Made by a program: the position numbers and the translations under genes. Shown here one piece after another: positions 44,411 through 52,270 of a stretch of DNA of 64,000 nt (the first letter of the stretch is position 1; every line of letters starts with the position of its first letter). The stretch is from positions 9,224 through 73,223 of the forward strand of contig CAZZAX010000009.1 of the NCBI GenBank assembly GCA_964653075.1, given 5' to 3'. The notes below the pieces were generated by a model. That model saw nothing but the letters and a program-made list of their open reading frames with translations. It was not told the origin of the DNA and did no database searches. This DNA comes from NIOZ-UU13 sp964653075 (GTDB lineage: Bacteria > Planctomycetota > Phycisphaerae > Sedimentisphaerales > Anaerobacaceae).

Positions 44411-44490
44411 TTTAACCACGGATTAGCACGGATTAGCACAGATTTCATATTTCAGATCTCAAATTCAAATCCTTCGTCTTCGCTCAGGAT
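44411..44490. repeat. Short interspersed repeat fragments
   Basis: accacggattagcacgga followed by ttagcacaga is an internal 12-base direct repeat (CACGGATTAG, twice, then CACAGATT). CTTCGCTCAGGAT (44478-44490) recurs exactly at 48620-48632 in another intergenic region. These look like fragments of dispersed intergenic repeats. Confidence 0.5.
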
Positions 44491-44779
44491 GAAGAATTGT
44501 ATTAAGTTGTTTAGGAGGGAAAAAAACAGTCCCTCTATAATTAGACATACCTGCGTGTTTGATACGAAATAGAGAGAGTTTTTTAAAGGTTAAAATTTGC
44601 TAAGTGCTTATGAATAAAGGAATAAAAAATTTTTTTAGAAAATTTGAAATTTGCGCGAAAATACTATCACTTTTTGTCGAAAATGCAGCTATTTTGCCTT
44701 TTTTAGTATAAAGACGCACCGTGGATTTGGTTGAAATTGCTCTAAAGAAGATATAGGGTAAAAGAAATAATCGTCATCT

Positions 44780-45418
44780 TTATTTGCCATTTTGCCAAGT
44801 ATACTTTGTTGAAACTTCGCATTTATGGTTCTTTTCATATGCCTTTAATTCTTCAGAATCAAGTGAATACCATTCATTATAGGGATACCTTCTAAAGAAT
44901 TGCCCAAGTCTTTCACGAAAGTGCTGTTGTGCCAACGCGTTGAGAGTGCCTTTTCGAAAGTTCCTAAAATTCTCTAATTCCATCCGGGGAACTCGGATAG
45001 TACATCTGAAGTCAACTGCCATTTTCTTTGTAAAACCAATTTTGGGATCTGGAGGAAGATAAAACCACTTTTGATTGATTCGAGCATGTTGTGTAATGAT
45101 CTTTTCCCAGGCTTTAGGTTTCTTCGTGTCCTTAACTTTTCCATCTACCTCGGAAAATTGGCGGATTTCACATAAAGTAATTTCTGGAGAACTTAGAGCA
45201 TCACAATTTTGTGTTGCGACAATTGCAAAGATTGATGTTACTGGAAGAATAGCTTCGATTTTTCTATTTTCATTAGCTATTTCTTCCCAAGAAATTACTT
45301 GGATATTTTCATCTGTAACGGTAGCTAATGAATCAAGAGAAACACTTGCTCGTGGAATGTTAGCAAATATATCCCCCTGTCTAATAGGACGCGCCTTTGA
45401 CGGGAAGGAGTAGATCAT
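44780..45418 (-). CDS. Uncharacterised protein, third gene of an overlapping cassette
   Basis: I do not recognise this protein (212 residues from ATG 45418). The ATG overlaps the upstream stop as ATGA, with GGGAGG just before it, so it is translationally coupled to the 125-residue gene. It begins MIYSFPSKARPIRQGDIFAN and has AIVATQNCDALSSPEITLC, a QGD..QxCD arrangement I associate only loosely with uncharacterised small bacterial proteins. No signal peptide or membrane segment is seen, so it is probably cytoplasmic. The C-terminal half is rich in aromatic and basic residues (FRERLGQFFRRYPYNEWYSL). Coding sequence is noticeably AT-richer than flanking metabolic genes, hinting at acquisition. 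Confidence 0.8.
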   Translation of the reverse strand: MIYSFPSKARPIRQGDIFANIPRASVSLDSLATVTDENIQVISWEEIANENRKIEAILPVTSIFAIVATQNCDALSSPEITLCEIRQFSEVDGKVKDTKKPKAWEKIITQHARINQKWFYLPPDPKIGFTKKMAVDFRCTIRVPRMELENFRNFRKGTLNALAQQHFRERLGQFFRRYPYNEWYSLDSEELKAYEKNHKCEVSTKYTWQNGK

Positions 45419-45792
45419 ACATCCTCCCAAACAACACTAACCTCGACCTCCGCTTCAAGCAAGCTTTGGTATTGAGCATCAATACGGTTCTGTATTTCAC
45501 GGGCAAAACGCCGGGCCTGCAACAATGAGATACTCCTACCAGTTTCGTCCTCAACCAACTCCATAATCATAGTACTGGTAGGCGGTGTAACACTGTGCGC
45601 GACTTCAAAATGACCAAAAGGTGCAGTATAAGTAACAAAAGCCAAAAAAGTAGTAGCCGCGATTCTTCGCCATTCAGGTGTAATGATTAAATATTCGGGT
45701 TTAACTTCAAAATCTTCATATATCTGCGAAGAAGGTCTAGAAAGCCTTTCTTTGCTGGCTATGGGGGCAGTAACACAATCGTATTCAACCAT
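45415..45792 (-). CDS. Uncharacterised 125-residue protein, middle gene of the cassette
   Basis: The family is unknown. The start ATG 45792 overlaps the stop of the preceding gene by 8 bases (ATGGTTGA), and its own stop overlaps the next start by 4. The protein is soluble-looking, with a beta-rich first half (AATTFLAFVTYTAPFGHFEV) and a helical, charged second half (SLLQARRFAREIQNRIDAQY) that could form a coiled or dimerising helix. The tight overlaps suggest it works in a complex or pathway with the proteins on both sides. Confidence 0.75.
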   Translation of the reverse strand: MVEYDCVTAPIASKERLSRPSSQIYEDFEVKPEYLIITPEWRRIAATTFLAFVTYTAPFGHFEVAHSVTPPTSTMIMELVEDETGRSISLLQARRFAREIQNRIDAQYQSLLEAEVEVSVVWEDV

Positions 45793-46567
45793 TGTTAAAC
45801 TCCTGTTCTAAATCTCCTTCTATAAGGCTAAGAAACCAAGATTCAGTTATCCTATGGGCATCTTTTATCCAAATTTTAAATCCGTTTGGCATATCAGGTA
45901 CATCGTCATGTGAAGATTGAACGATCTGTTCCCAGATTAAAGCTGGTTTTCCGCTAGTGGTCCCGGTAGCAAACTTAAGCGTTGCAAGACCCTTCGGCTT
46001 GTTGCAACTGAAAGAAGTGTTCCATATAAAGTTTCTCGGAATTCTATCCACTCCAGTATTGTTGAATAATTTGTCTGGCAACGCAATAGGGGCGCCCATT
46101 TTATCTTGAAGAAATACTTGAATATCCTCTTTTTTGTAGTCAAACTCTTTTGAATCAATGTATCTTAGCAAAAGGTTACTGATTTTTAAATTTTCCGGTT
46201 CAGGGTAGACTTTAAAAAGCTCATTTACTGCAGAAACCGCAAGAGGAAGAAACTCGTCGAAGGTCGTGTACTTCTTAGTATGATTAACAGTAAGGATGCC
46301 TGGTCCAATTTGGATAAGAGGCCACCCGTCTTTTTCGTGACGAAATCGATGTTTTACTGTATACGGAGTAATTTCATCTGGAATCGAAGCTTGCGGAAGT
46401 GGTTCATGATAAGGATAATTCTCAGAGAGTGTGGCATGTAATTTGCCTGGAAGAAGTACATAATGGGGATCAGTTTTTGTTTGTGGAACGGTTCCCTCTT
46501 GTAGTTCCCATCTAATCTCTAAAATCACTTCCACTAATGGGGGATTTGCTAATTGCTTCTGCTCCAT
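45785..46567 (-). CDS. TIGR04255-like protein, first gene of the cassette
   Basis: This protein has 260 residues from ATG 46567, preceded by AAGGA at 6-base spacing; a TTG two codons upstream is possible. MEQKQLANPPLVEVILEIRW matches the conserved opening of TIGR04255-family proteins (typically NPPIVEAVLEIRF), a family of about 250 residues with no known function. The middle has a histidine- and proline-containing stretch (YPYHEPLPQASIPDEITPYT), and HRITESWFLSLIEGDLEQEF closes it. It leads a three-gene unit with 8- and 4-base overlaps. Such compact, AT-rich, accessory-looking units are often mobile or defence-related, but that is inference. Confidence 0.82.
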   Translation of the reverse strand: MEQKQLANPPLVEVILEIRWELQEGTVPQTKTDPHYVLLPGKLHATLSENYPYHEPLPQASIPDEITPYTVKHRFRHEKDGWPLIQIGPGILTVNHTKKYTTFDEFLPLAVSAVNELFKVYPEPENLKISNLLLRYIDSKEFDYKKEDIQVFLQDKMGAPIALPDKLFNNTGVDRIPRNFIWNTSFSCNKPKGLATLKFATGTTSGKPALIWEQIVQSSHDDVPDMPNGFKIWIKDAHRITESWFLSLIEGDLEQEFNNG

Positions 46568-47046
46568 ACACAATCCTTTTTTTCCAAACCGCTTGATGCT
46601 TATATATCGACCTCGTATAAATACATGTTTATGTAGTTGTTACGTATTTCTCGATTTCAGGTGCAATAATTACATTATATAAACAAAAAGAATACTTAGT
46701 CATAGACAATTCGTCCAGCTTAAAAAGAGTTACACTTAACAATTTATTAACAAGAAATCCAAAATCGCAATTCTCGTCAAACACAATTGTATCTCTTATT
46801 TCGCTGCTCTCATCAAGATGTCCGCATAAGGCCTTTAGGGATAAGGATAACGGAAAAAAGACAGAAAAGCAAAAGAAATTTTAGTGAATTAGAGAATTTA
46901 GACCTTCCCCCGGCAGAAGAGCCATGTACGTACACCCAGGTGTAAACTTTACTGCGATCAGGGTGAAGAAGGGGAAAGGATACCTATGGCACAGGTTGAC
47001 TATTTATTATAGGTTCTTGTTGATAATGAGATGGAATTACGCTATT
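46568..47046. promoter_or_regulatory. Divergent intergenic region between cassette and oxidoreductase
   Basis: This AT-rich region of about 480 bases holds promoters for the cassette (minus) and for the Gfo/Idh/MocA gene (plus). The latter frame is open from 46924, so the exact boundary is uncertain. A TTGACT (about 46997-47002) could be a -35 for the plus gene. No repeat or RNA structure is recognised. Confidence 0.35.
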
Positions 47047-48420
47047 ATGAGTCTTGAAACTTGCAGGAGTGTATCGGTGGACTGTAAACGGGAAATCTTA
47101 GTTGACAATAGAACGAAACTCACGCGACGTCGTTTTCTGAGGCGTGGGGTAATTGCAGCAAGTGCTATTGCGCTGCCTTATTATGTACCGGCCTCATCGC
47201 TGGGGCATGGCGGCATTATTTCACCAAGTGAACGCATCGTGATGGGCGGAATTGGAGTTGGTGGCCGCGGTTCTTATGATTTGGGTTGGATGTTAAACGA
47301 GGCGGATGTGCATTTTGTCGCGGTCTGTGATGCCCTAAAAAGTCGGCGTCAGGCGGCAAAGAAGATTGTGGACAGTAAATATGGCAACACAGATTGTGCC
47401 ACGTATGGCGATTTACGTCAGTTCCTGGCCGAGCGGATGGATGTGGATGCTGTGTTGATTGCCACCGGCGACCGCTGGCACGCACTGGCTTCGATCATGG
47501 CCATGCGGGCCGGCAAGGATGTCTATTGTGAGAAGCCGGCCTGCCTTACAATGGCGCAGGGGAAGGCGGTCGTGGAGACCGCACGCCGGTATGGCCGGAT
47601 CTATCAAACCGGCGCCCAAAGGCTCAGCGAGGGGAATCACGTGTTCGCCATAGAGATGGCACGATCCGGCCGGTTGGGTCAGATTCATACTGTTTATGCC
47701 GACATTCGTTGGCGCGATGGGTGGCGTCACGACTGGCTGGCGGCGGAACCGGAACCACCCAAGGATGAACTGGACTGGGATGTCTGGCTCGGTTCATGTC
47801 CCTGGCGTCCTTACAACAGCAGCTATGTGAAAGGAGGATGGTATCACTTTTATGATTTTGCTACTAATGTCGCGATGTGGGGGGCGCACACGGCTGCCCA
47901 GGCCTTGGCCGGACTCGATATGACAGACGTTTTCTTCATCGAGTTCGAGTATAAGGGTCCGAATGAGACGATGGTTACACGCTTATCCAACGGTGTAAAG
48001 TTGGTTCTGTTCCGAGTCGACGGCTCGGTATGGGAACCGTGCAAATATTGGCATGGCGCTTGTGGTGAGCGTTTCGATGGTCCAGAAGGATGGGTGGCAG
48101 CCGCCGACGGTTATTCGAAGCCCGATGTCTCCTCACCGGCATTGTTGCGCGAGTACAGGAAAGTGCTGGACGAATACACGGGCCGGACACAACGGAAGAT
48201 GAACCACGTGCGGGATTTCTTTGACTGCATCCGGTCACGCCGACCCACAGTGGCGAATCCTGACGTTATGTATCAATCCATGAACATCTGCTTAGCCGCA
48301 GACATCTGCGAGCGATTGAAGCGGAACCTGAAGTTCGATTTACGCAAAGCTGAGTTTATCGGTGATCCTGAAGCCAACCGGATGCGATCCCGCGCGATGC
48401 GTGCCCCCTACATGATATAA
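47047..48420 (+). CDS. Gfo/Idh/MocA oxidoreductase with Tat signal (second copy)
   Basis: This protein has 457 residues from ATG 47047. The frame is open from 46924, and ATG 47026 is also possible; the chosen start leaves about 22 residues before the twin-arginine motif TRRRFLRRGVIAASAIAL. The Rossmann loop is MGGIGVGGRGSYD, and the canonical catalytic signature VYCEKPACLTM is intact, unlike the other copy at 20168. The C-terminal domain includes HFYDFATNVAMWGAHTAAQA. Planctomycete genomes carry many such exported oxidoreductases of unknown sugar specificity. It stands alone, divergent from the three-gene cassette and followed by a repeat-bearing spacer. Confidence 0.88.
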   Translation: MSLETCRSVSVDCKREILVDNRTKLTRRRFLRRGVIAASAIALPYYVPASSLGHGGIISPSERIVMGGIGVGGRGSYDLGWMLNEADVHFVAVCDALKSRRQAAKKIVDSKYGNTDCATYGDLRQFLAERMDVDAVLIATGDRWHALASIMAMRAGKDVYCEKPACLTMAQGKAVVETARRYGRIYQTGAQRLSEGNHVFAIEMARSGRLGQIHTVYADIRWRDGWRHDWLAAEPEPPKDELDWDVWLGSCPWRPYNSSYVKGGWYHFYDFATNVAMWGAHTAAQALAGLDMTDVFFIEFEYKGPNETMVTRLSNGVKLVLFRVDGSVWEPCKYWHGACGERFDGPEGWVAAADGYSKPDVSSPALLREYRKVLDEYTGRTQRKMNHVRDFFDCIRSRRPTVANPDVMYQSMNICLAADICERLKRNLKFDLRKAEFIGDPEANRMRSRAMRAPYMI

Positions 48421-48971
48421 TCTAACAGATTCCTATTTCTTTGGGGGAGGTGTTGTTTCGTTTGATTTCGGGTGACGTGTTATCTTTATAATGCGACTTC
48501 AGAATGAATAAAGATATAGAAGAGGCGCTTTGGAATCCCAAGTCCGTATAGCAATGCGTACAATTTCAGAGCGTTACTATAGACTCTGAGTCATTGAAAT
48601 GAGTACCCAGATTTCTCGACTTCGCTCAGGATAAACTCTTGCGTTCGGGATGACGGTTGTGTCAACTCGCTACCTGTGGCAACTTAATGTATGATATTGT
48701 ATAAGAGCACCTAACAAAATGACTCTGCATTCAAACGGCTTATTTCATCTCTGGACGGCGTCAGGTTCCATCGACAATGCTGTACATTGCCTGCTTCGCC
48801 TTCCTTGCCAGAAACGAAAATGCTCGTTTTCGGCGCTACGATTCATTTTGTTAGGCACTCTAAGATGTTTGTTGAAATATTGAGATTTACAGGTTATTAT
48901 ATTTGTCGGTTAATCAACCGGGTAAGTAAGTTTTTGTGAGGACAATTTTTCATATTTAAGGAGCCTGAACA
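48421..48971. other. Intergenic region carrying repeats
   Basis: These 551 bases separate the oxidoreductase from the sialate O-acetylesterase. They contain the shared 13-base repeat CTTCGCTCAGGAT (48620-48632) and the element at 48705-48860. The last 100 bases are AT-rich and end in the Shine-Dalgarno AAGGAG before the esterase. No gene is seen. Confidence 0.5.
48705..48860. mobile_element. MITE-like or attC-like element
   Basis: The ends are near-perfect inverted repeats: GAGCACCTAACAAAATGA at left (48705-48722) against the complement GAGTGCCTAACAAAATGA at right, 16 of 18 matching. TAA flanks both sides (48702-48704, 48861-48863), as a 3-base target duplication would. No ORF of useful length lies inside. 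Alternatively, ACCTAAC (48709-48715) and GTTAGGC (48850-48856) fit the integron attC boxes RYYYAAC and GTTRRRY, and internal hairpins exist (CAATG/CATTG, CGAAAA/TTTTCG). Symmetry beyond the boxes and the TAA repeats favour a MITE. Confidence 0.6.
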
Positions 48972-50543
48972 ATGAGTCGCAAGAGAACAAGATTAAGTGC
49001 AACAATGGTTTTAGTCGTTTTTGGTGTTTTGCTGCTGGCGAGCGCTGGTGCGGTTTTTGCGGACGTTAAGCTTCCGGCGGTAATAGGTGATAATATGGTC
49101 CTTCAGCGGGACAAAAAGGTCACTATCTGGGGCTGGGCGAAGCCTGGTGAGGAAGTTATGGCCGGAGTTAGCTGGAACGGTATGAGATGGGCGGTTAAGG
49201 CGGACGAAGAGGGTAAGTGGATGTTTAAGATGAATCCGCCGAAAGCGGGCGGGCCGTATGAAATGACTATTAGCGGCAAGAATGTGATAAAGATTAAAAA
49301 TATTATGGTCGGTGAGGTCTGGGTCTGTTCGGGCCAGTCGAATATGCAGATGTCGGTGCAGAATTCGACGAATGCCAAGGAGGAAATTTTAGCGGCAAAC
49401 TATCCGAATATTCGGCTGTTTTCGGTTACGCGGAAAGTTGCGACCGAGCCGCAATCGGATTGTGAAGGAAGTTGGTCATTGTGCAGTCCTGAAACGGTTG
49501 GCGGTTTTTCGGCAGCCGGTTATTTTTTCGGTCGAGAATTGTATAAGGAGCTTGATGTTCCGATAGGCTTAATTCACACATCGTGGGGCGGGACACCGTC
49601 TGAGGCATGGACAAGACGAGGAGTGCTTGAGAATGTGCCGGATGCCATACCGATTTTAGAGCGTTTTGATGATGCGATAGCAAAATATCCGCAGGCAATG
49701 CAGGAATATGAGCAGAAGAGAGAAGCATGGAAGAAGGCCGTTGAAAAAGCCAAGGCCGAAGGGACAAACAGGCCTCGTGGACCGCGTGCACCTATGGGAC
49801 CTGAGCATCCACACTCGCCGGCGGGCTTGTATAATGCAATGATAGCTCCTTTGATTCCGTATGGTATTAACGGGGCCATATGGTATCAGGGAGAGTCGAA
49901 TGCAGGCCGGGCTTATCAGTATCGTAAAATTTTTCCCGCAATGATAAGCAACTGGCGCAACGACTGGGGGCAGGGTGATTTTAGCTTTCTTTTTGTGCAG
50001 CTGGCTAATTTTATGGATATCAAACCTGAGCCGGTTGAGAGTGCATGGGCGGAACTGCGCGAGGCCCAGTTGATGACATTGGATTTGCCGAATACGGGGA
50101 TGGCGGTGATTATAGATATCGGAGAAGCTAAGGATATACATCCGAAAAACAAACAGGATGTTGGCAGGCGTCTGGCATTGTGGGCACTGGCGAAGAACTA
50201 TGGCAAGAATTTGGTCTATTCCGGGCCTCTTTTCAAAAGAATGAACGTCGAGGGCAACAAGGTTGTCCTGGGCTTCGACCACGTTGGCGGCGGGCTTATT
50301 GCCCGTGGTGGCGGGCCGTTGAAAGGATTCGCAATAGCCGGGGCCGACCGGAAGCTCGTCTGGGCGGATGCCAAGATAGAGGGTGATAAAGTTGTGGTTA
50401 GCAGTAGTGAGGTATCTGCTCCGGTTGCTGTGCGCTACGCCTGGGCGGACAATCCTGTATGCAATTTGTATAACGTCGAAGGGCTTCCGGCGTCTCCGTT
50501 CCGCACGGATAGCTGGCCGGGTGTTACCATTGACAACAAATGA
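48972..50543 (+). CDS. Sialate O-acetylesterase-like SGNH hydrolase
   Basis: This 523-residue secreted esterase (signal peptide MSRKRTRLSATMVLVVFGVL through VFA) removes O-acetyl groups from sialic acids or other acetylated glycans. The N-terminal beta-domain (IGDNMVLQRDKKVTIWGWAK) is followed by the SGNH core with VCSGQSNMQMSV, nucleophile Ser123. WGGTPSEAW and GAIWYQGESNAG supply the other conserved blocks, and IHPKNKQDVGRRLA holds the catalytic histidine region. An insertion rich in Lys/Glu/Pro (about 255-275) is seen before the third block. AAGGAG precedes the ATG. It may deacetylate glycans for the hydrolases encoded upstream. Confidence 0.92.
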   Translation: MSRKRTRLSATMVLVVFGVLLLASAGAVFADVKLPAVIGDNMVLQRDKKVTIWGWAKPGEEVMAGVSWNGMRWAVKADEEGKWMFKMNPPKAGGPYEMTISGKNVIKIKNIMVGEVWVCSGQSNMQMSVQNSTNAKEEILAANYPNIRLFSVTRKVATEPQSDCEGSWSLCSPETVGGFSAAGYFFGRELYKELDVPIGLIHTSWGGTPSEAWTRRGVLENVPDAIPILERFDDAIAKYPQAMQEYEQKREAWKKAVEKAKAEGTNRPRGPRAPMGPEHPHSPAGLYNAMIAPLIPYGINGAIWYQGESNAGRAYQYRKIFPAMISNWRNDWGQGDFSFLFVQLANFMDIKPEPVESAWAELREAQLMTLDLPNTGMAVIIDIGEAKDIHPKNKQDVGRRLALWALAKNYGKNLVYSGPLFKRMNVEGNKVVLGFDHVGGGLIARGGGPLKGFAIAGADRKLVWADAKIEGDKVVVSSSEVSAPVAVRYAWADNPVCNLYNVEGLPASPFRTDSWPGVTIDNK

Positions 50544-50578
50544 GGCTTCATATATTGCTTTTTCTCTGCCGAATTTAA

Positions 50579-50782
50579 ATGATAAAAAATAAGCATAAAC
50601 TCAATAAGTTTTATCGAAAACTAATATCGCAGGAAAATATTTCCCACCAAGAGGCTATATCTATATATGAGGCTCTACACAAAGAAGCGGTTGCGTTGGG
50701 TGCAATCAGCCACGAAAATATCTGGGACGGTTTCGAAGCTGTTCTCCGAATCGCTAGGGCGATCAACAAGATAGGTACGTGA
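50579..50782 (+). CDS. Small hypothetical protein (67 residues)
   Basis: The translation, with LNKFYRKLISQENISHQEAI and IYEALHKEAVALGAISHENI, looks like real protein: mixed helical composition, no low complexity, and a compact charged sequence. Similar short proteins ending in a DGF..LRIARAIN-type stretch seem familiar from planctomycete drafts, but I cannot confirm this. No Shine-Dalgarno precedes the ATG, which lies 36 bases after the esterase stop. No motif or signal is visible and no function is proposed. The remaining 84 bases up to argJ hold nothing recognised. Confidence 0.5.
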   Translation: MIKNKHKLNKFYRKLISQENISHQEAISIYEALHKEAVALGAISHENIWDGFEAVLRIARAINKIGT

Positions 50783-50866
50783 AAGAAGTTATTTCAGCAG
50801 GAAGACACAAATCAGCAAAAGTATGTTCGAGAATCAAATTAAATTGCCTGCTTTGGTGATGGCAGG

Positions 50867-52087
50867 ATGATTAGAGAAAATACTATGGCTAATAATACTG
50901 TTACTGCTCCGAAGGGATATTTGGCGGCCGGGGTGCATTGCGGCGTGAAGAAATCCGGTAAATATGATTTAGGGCTGATTGTTTGCCCGACCGGCGTGAA
51001 AGCAGCGGCGGTTTTTACGACCAACAAAGTGGTCTCGGCGGCGGTACAGGTTTGCAAAAAACACGTCGGGAGCAGGAGCATCTCGGCGGTGGTGGTTAAT
51101 TCCGGTAACGCCAACACCTGCACGGGTAAGCAGGGCGTGGCTAAAGCTGTCAGGATGTGTACCGAGACGGCAAGGCAGATTGAAAGTAATCCTCATAATG
51201 TGCTTGTTGGTTCGACGGGTATTATCGGAGAGCAGCTGCCTATAGGTAAGATTACTTCGGGCATTTCCAAGGCGGCGGGAAAACTCTCTGCTTCAGCTAA
51301 AGCGGGTCTGGATTTTGCGAAGGCGATAATGACTACCGACACGAGGGCGAAACAGGCCGTCCGCCGGCTCGAAATATCAGGCGCGAAAGTTACGATAGCC
51401 GGCACAGTAAAGGGGGCCGGTATGATTGCGCCTAATATGGCAACGACACTTTGCTTTATTACTACGGATGCAGCTATAACAAAACCATTACTGTCGAAGG
51501 CCTTAAAAGCCGCCATCGGCAATTCGCTGAACAGGCTGACTGTTGACGGCCATCAAAGCACGAATGATACTGCGATAATACTTGCTTCCGGGCTGGCGGG
51601 CAACCGGCCGATAGTAGGTCAGTGTCCACGGTATAAAAAATTTGCGAAGGTGCTGGGCCAGTTGTGTGATGATTTGGCAAGGCAGATGGCGCTGGATGCC
51701 GAAGGGGCAACGAGGATGTTTAAGGTGGTTATCAAAGGGGCGGCTACTAAGGCCGATGCCGCGAGGGCGTGCAGGGCGGTTGCTGATTATCCGCTGGTAA
51801 AATGCGCAGTCAACGGGGGCGACCCCAACTGGGGCAGAATTATCTGTGCAGTTGGTTCTGCGTCTGTGAAATTGAACCCGGACAAGCTATCGTGCAAGCT
51901 TGGTGAAGTGACTGTTTTTAAGAATGGTACGCCGAGAAAATTCGATGCAAAAAAGGCGAGCAGGATTGTTTCACAAACGGAGCATACTATAACCGTGGAG
52001 CTGGGGGCGGGGAAGGTGAGCGATTTTTGTTACGGCTGCGATTTGAGCGCCGGATATGTTAAAATCAACGCTGATTACCACACTTGA
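50867..52087 (+). CDS. argJ: Bifunctional glutamate N-acetyltransferase / ornithine acetyltransferase
   Basis: This 406-residue enzyme recycles acetyl groups in arginine biosynthesis, moving acetyl from N-acetylornithine to glutamate. The precursor self-cleaves before the catalytic threonine; here the site is KGAGMIAPNMATTLCF with Thr193 as nucleophile. Other markers are VNSGNANTCTGKQG, TVDGHQSTNDTAIILASG, VNGGDPNWGRIICAVG and the C-terminal SAGYVKINADYHT. Start 50867 is used; ATG 50885 is nearly as good. Whether it also uses acetyl-CoA cannot be read from sequence. It stands apart from other arg biosynthesis genes. Confidence 0.96.
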   Translation: MIRENTMANNTVTAPKGYLAAGVHCGVKKSGKYDLGLIVCPTGVKAAAVFTTNKVVSAAVQVCKKHVGSRSISAVVVNSGNANTCTGKQGVAKAVRMCTETARQIESNPHNVLVGSTGIIGEQLPIGKITSGISKAAGKLSASAKAGLDFAKAIMTTDTRAKQAVRRLEISGAKVTIAGTVKGAGMIAPNMATTLCFITTDAAITKPLLSKALKAAIGNSLNRLTVDGHQSTNDTAIILASGLAGNRPIVGQCPRYKKFAKVLGQLCDDLARQMALDAEGATRMFKVVIKGAATKADAARACRAVADYPLVKCAVNGGDPNWGRIICAVGSASVKLNPDKLSCKLGEVTVFKNGTPRKFDAKKASRIVSQTEHTITVELGAGKVSDFCYGCDLSAGYVKINADYHT

Positions 52088-52094
52088 TGTGGGG

Positions 52095-52117
52095 AAAAGT
52101 ACGGCTTTGGTACTTTT
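52095..52117 (+). terminator. Hairpin after argJ
   Basis: AAAAGTAC (52095-52102) pairs perfectly with GTACTTTT (52110-52117) around a 7-base loop, 8 bases after the argJ stop. The stem is AT-rich and the following tract is only partly T (gcactttctttct), so termination is plausible but weak. Confidence 0.4.
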
Positions 52118-52270
52118 GCACTTTCTTTCTACGGTTATACACTTTTGGCCTATATTTATTTTTCCCACAATAAAACAGTTGAAAAGCGAATCCATTTCGT
52201 TAAACTGCGTTAAATTTTAAGTCTTTCGTGATAGTGGGGATAACAGTTAATTTCTAAAAGGAGTAAAACA

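Larger units (their letters stand above)
43947..44779. other. Repeat-rich, AT-rich intergenic region
   Basis: These 833 bases have no convincing gene. Two minus-strand frames (43940-44200 and 44197-44448) translate to low-complexity Lys-Thr-Asn-Pro-Gln peptides because they run through (TTGGGTTTG)n repeats; I do not call them genes. The region from 44530 to 44779 is AT-rich and featureless. Confidence 0.5.

Noticed and set aside
43940..44448. Two minus-strand frames encoding Lys/Thr/Asn/Pro/Gln-rich peptides
   Set aside because: The peptides arise from (TTGGGTTTG)n repeats; there is no ribosome site and no protein-like composition, so they are treated as repeat DNA.
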